Origin: CAVPMN01 sp963706425
Lineage (GTDB): Bacteria > Actinomycetota > Acidimicrobiia > Acidimicrobiales > Acidimicrobilacustridaceae
Length of the DNA stretch: 6,172 nucleotides
Assembly: GCA_963706425.1 (NCBI GenBank)
Contig: CAVPMN010000025.1
Coordinates: 1 to 6,172, forward strand
Direction of reading: 5' to 3'
The notes under the pieces: model-generated
What the model was told of the DNA's origin: nothing
Database searches by the model: none
Seen by the model: the letters and a program-made list of their open reading frames with translations, nothing else
Program-made: the position numbers and the translations under genes
Part shown: piece after piece, positions 5,792 through 6,172 of the stretch
How the letters are laid out: every line of letters starts with the position of its first letter
Numbering within the stretch: the first letter of the stretch is position 1

Positions 5792-6172
5792 TCAGCTGGT
5801 CAGGTCACGTTCTCGCACGACCAGGAACGCCATCGGCAGGCTGGCGAGCACGATCAGGGCGAGCGCTGGCGCGGCGGCCCGGCCGAAGAACGACTCGGCC
5901 GTGGCGTTCCACACCTGGGTGGCCAGCGTGCGATAGCCGGTGGGAGCCAGCAACAACGTGGCGGGCAGCTCTTTCATGCACGTGAGGAACACGAGCGCGA
6001 AGCCGGCCAGCACGCCGGGCCGGGCCAGCGGCAGCACGATCCGCCGCAGGGTGGTGAGCGGGCCCCGGCCCAACGGGCGCGACGCCTCCTCGAGCGACGG
6101 GTTGATCTGGAGCAGCGACGAGCGGATCGAGCCGATTGCCTGGGGGAGGAACAGCACGACGTAGGCGAACAC
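5792..6172 (-). CDS. fbpB: FbpB-like ferric iron ABC transporter permease, C-terminal part (runs off the window)
   Basis: The last 126 residues of an inner-membrane ABC permease; the N-terminal part lies beyond base 6172, so the first visible codon is not a start. Seen: the cytoplasmic EAA loop (EEASRPLGRGPLTTLRRIVLPLARPG) that contacts the ATPase, hydrophobic membrane segments (VLAGFALVFLTC and ALALIVLASLPMAFLVV), and the strongly FbpB-like stretch KELPATLLLAPTGYRTLATQVW. Such permeases carry two fused membrane domains and work with a periplasmic-type iron-binding lipoprotein and an FbpC ATPase. The matching ATPase is at 3089-4202 on the other strand. Frame is intact to the TGA at 5794-5792. 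Ferric iron is the likely substrate; a related ion importer is possible. Confidence 0.83.
   Translation of the reverse strand: MFAYVVLFLPQAIGSIRSSLLQINPSLEEASRPLGRGPLTTLRRIVLPLARPGVLAGFALVFLTCMKELPATLLLAPTGYRTLATQVWNATAESFFGRAAAPALALIVLASLPMAFLVVRERDLTS

Overview
This is a GC-rich, gene-dense bacterial window. The sequence suggests an actinobacterium (Actinomycetota): there is a HelD-type RNA polymerase motor gene, a fused ArsR-AHSA1 regulator, actinobacterial-style VOC and PIN proteins, and several genes whose start codon lies 6-7 bases after a TAGCCT -10-like box (leaderless promoters). The class may be Acidimicrobiia-like, but that is a guess from style and not something the bases prove.

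Layout. Bases 123-2241 (+) encode a HelD/HelR-like superfamily 1 ATPase. Bases 2280-3031 (+) encode an ArsR-type winged-helix domain fused in frame to an AHSA1/SRPBCC domain, preceded by a TTGACA box and a perfect inverted repeat. Bases 3089-4202 (+) encode an FbpC-like ferric iron ABC transporter ATPase. Bases 4293-4725 (+) encode a small VOC/glyoxalase-fold protein. A convergent gap (4726-4857), with nothing strong in it, separates this from a minus-strand toxin-antitoxin pair: a ribbon-helix-helix antitoxin (5510-5232) and a VapC-like PIN toxin (5235-4858) overlapping by GTGA. The pair is preceded by a 20-bp perfect palindrome inside a leaderless promoter. Bases 5511-5791 are non-coding and hold two tandem 52-bp hairpin-forming repeats and a separate 10-bp stem. 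Bases 6172-5792 (-) are the C-terminal end of an FbpB-like iron permease that continues beyond the window.

How the genes relate. The ATPase and the permease look like parts of one ferric iron importer, but they lie on opposite, convergent strands, with the VOC gene and the toxin-antitoxin pair between them. The other genes look like independent units: an RNA polymerase recycling factor, a self-regulating ArsR-AHSA1 gene and a VOC protein.

Main caveat. All four plus-strand genes are broken by small indels (about five single-base events). In every case the protein resumes its family sequence directly after the break. Neither minus-strand toxin-antitoxin gene nor the permease fragment shows a break. 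This looks more like uncorrected base errors in a long-read assembly than like four decaying genes, so I annotate the plus-strand genes as single CDSs with frameshifts.
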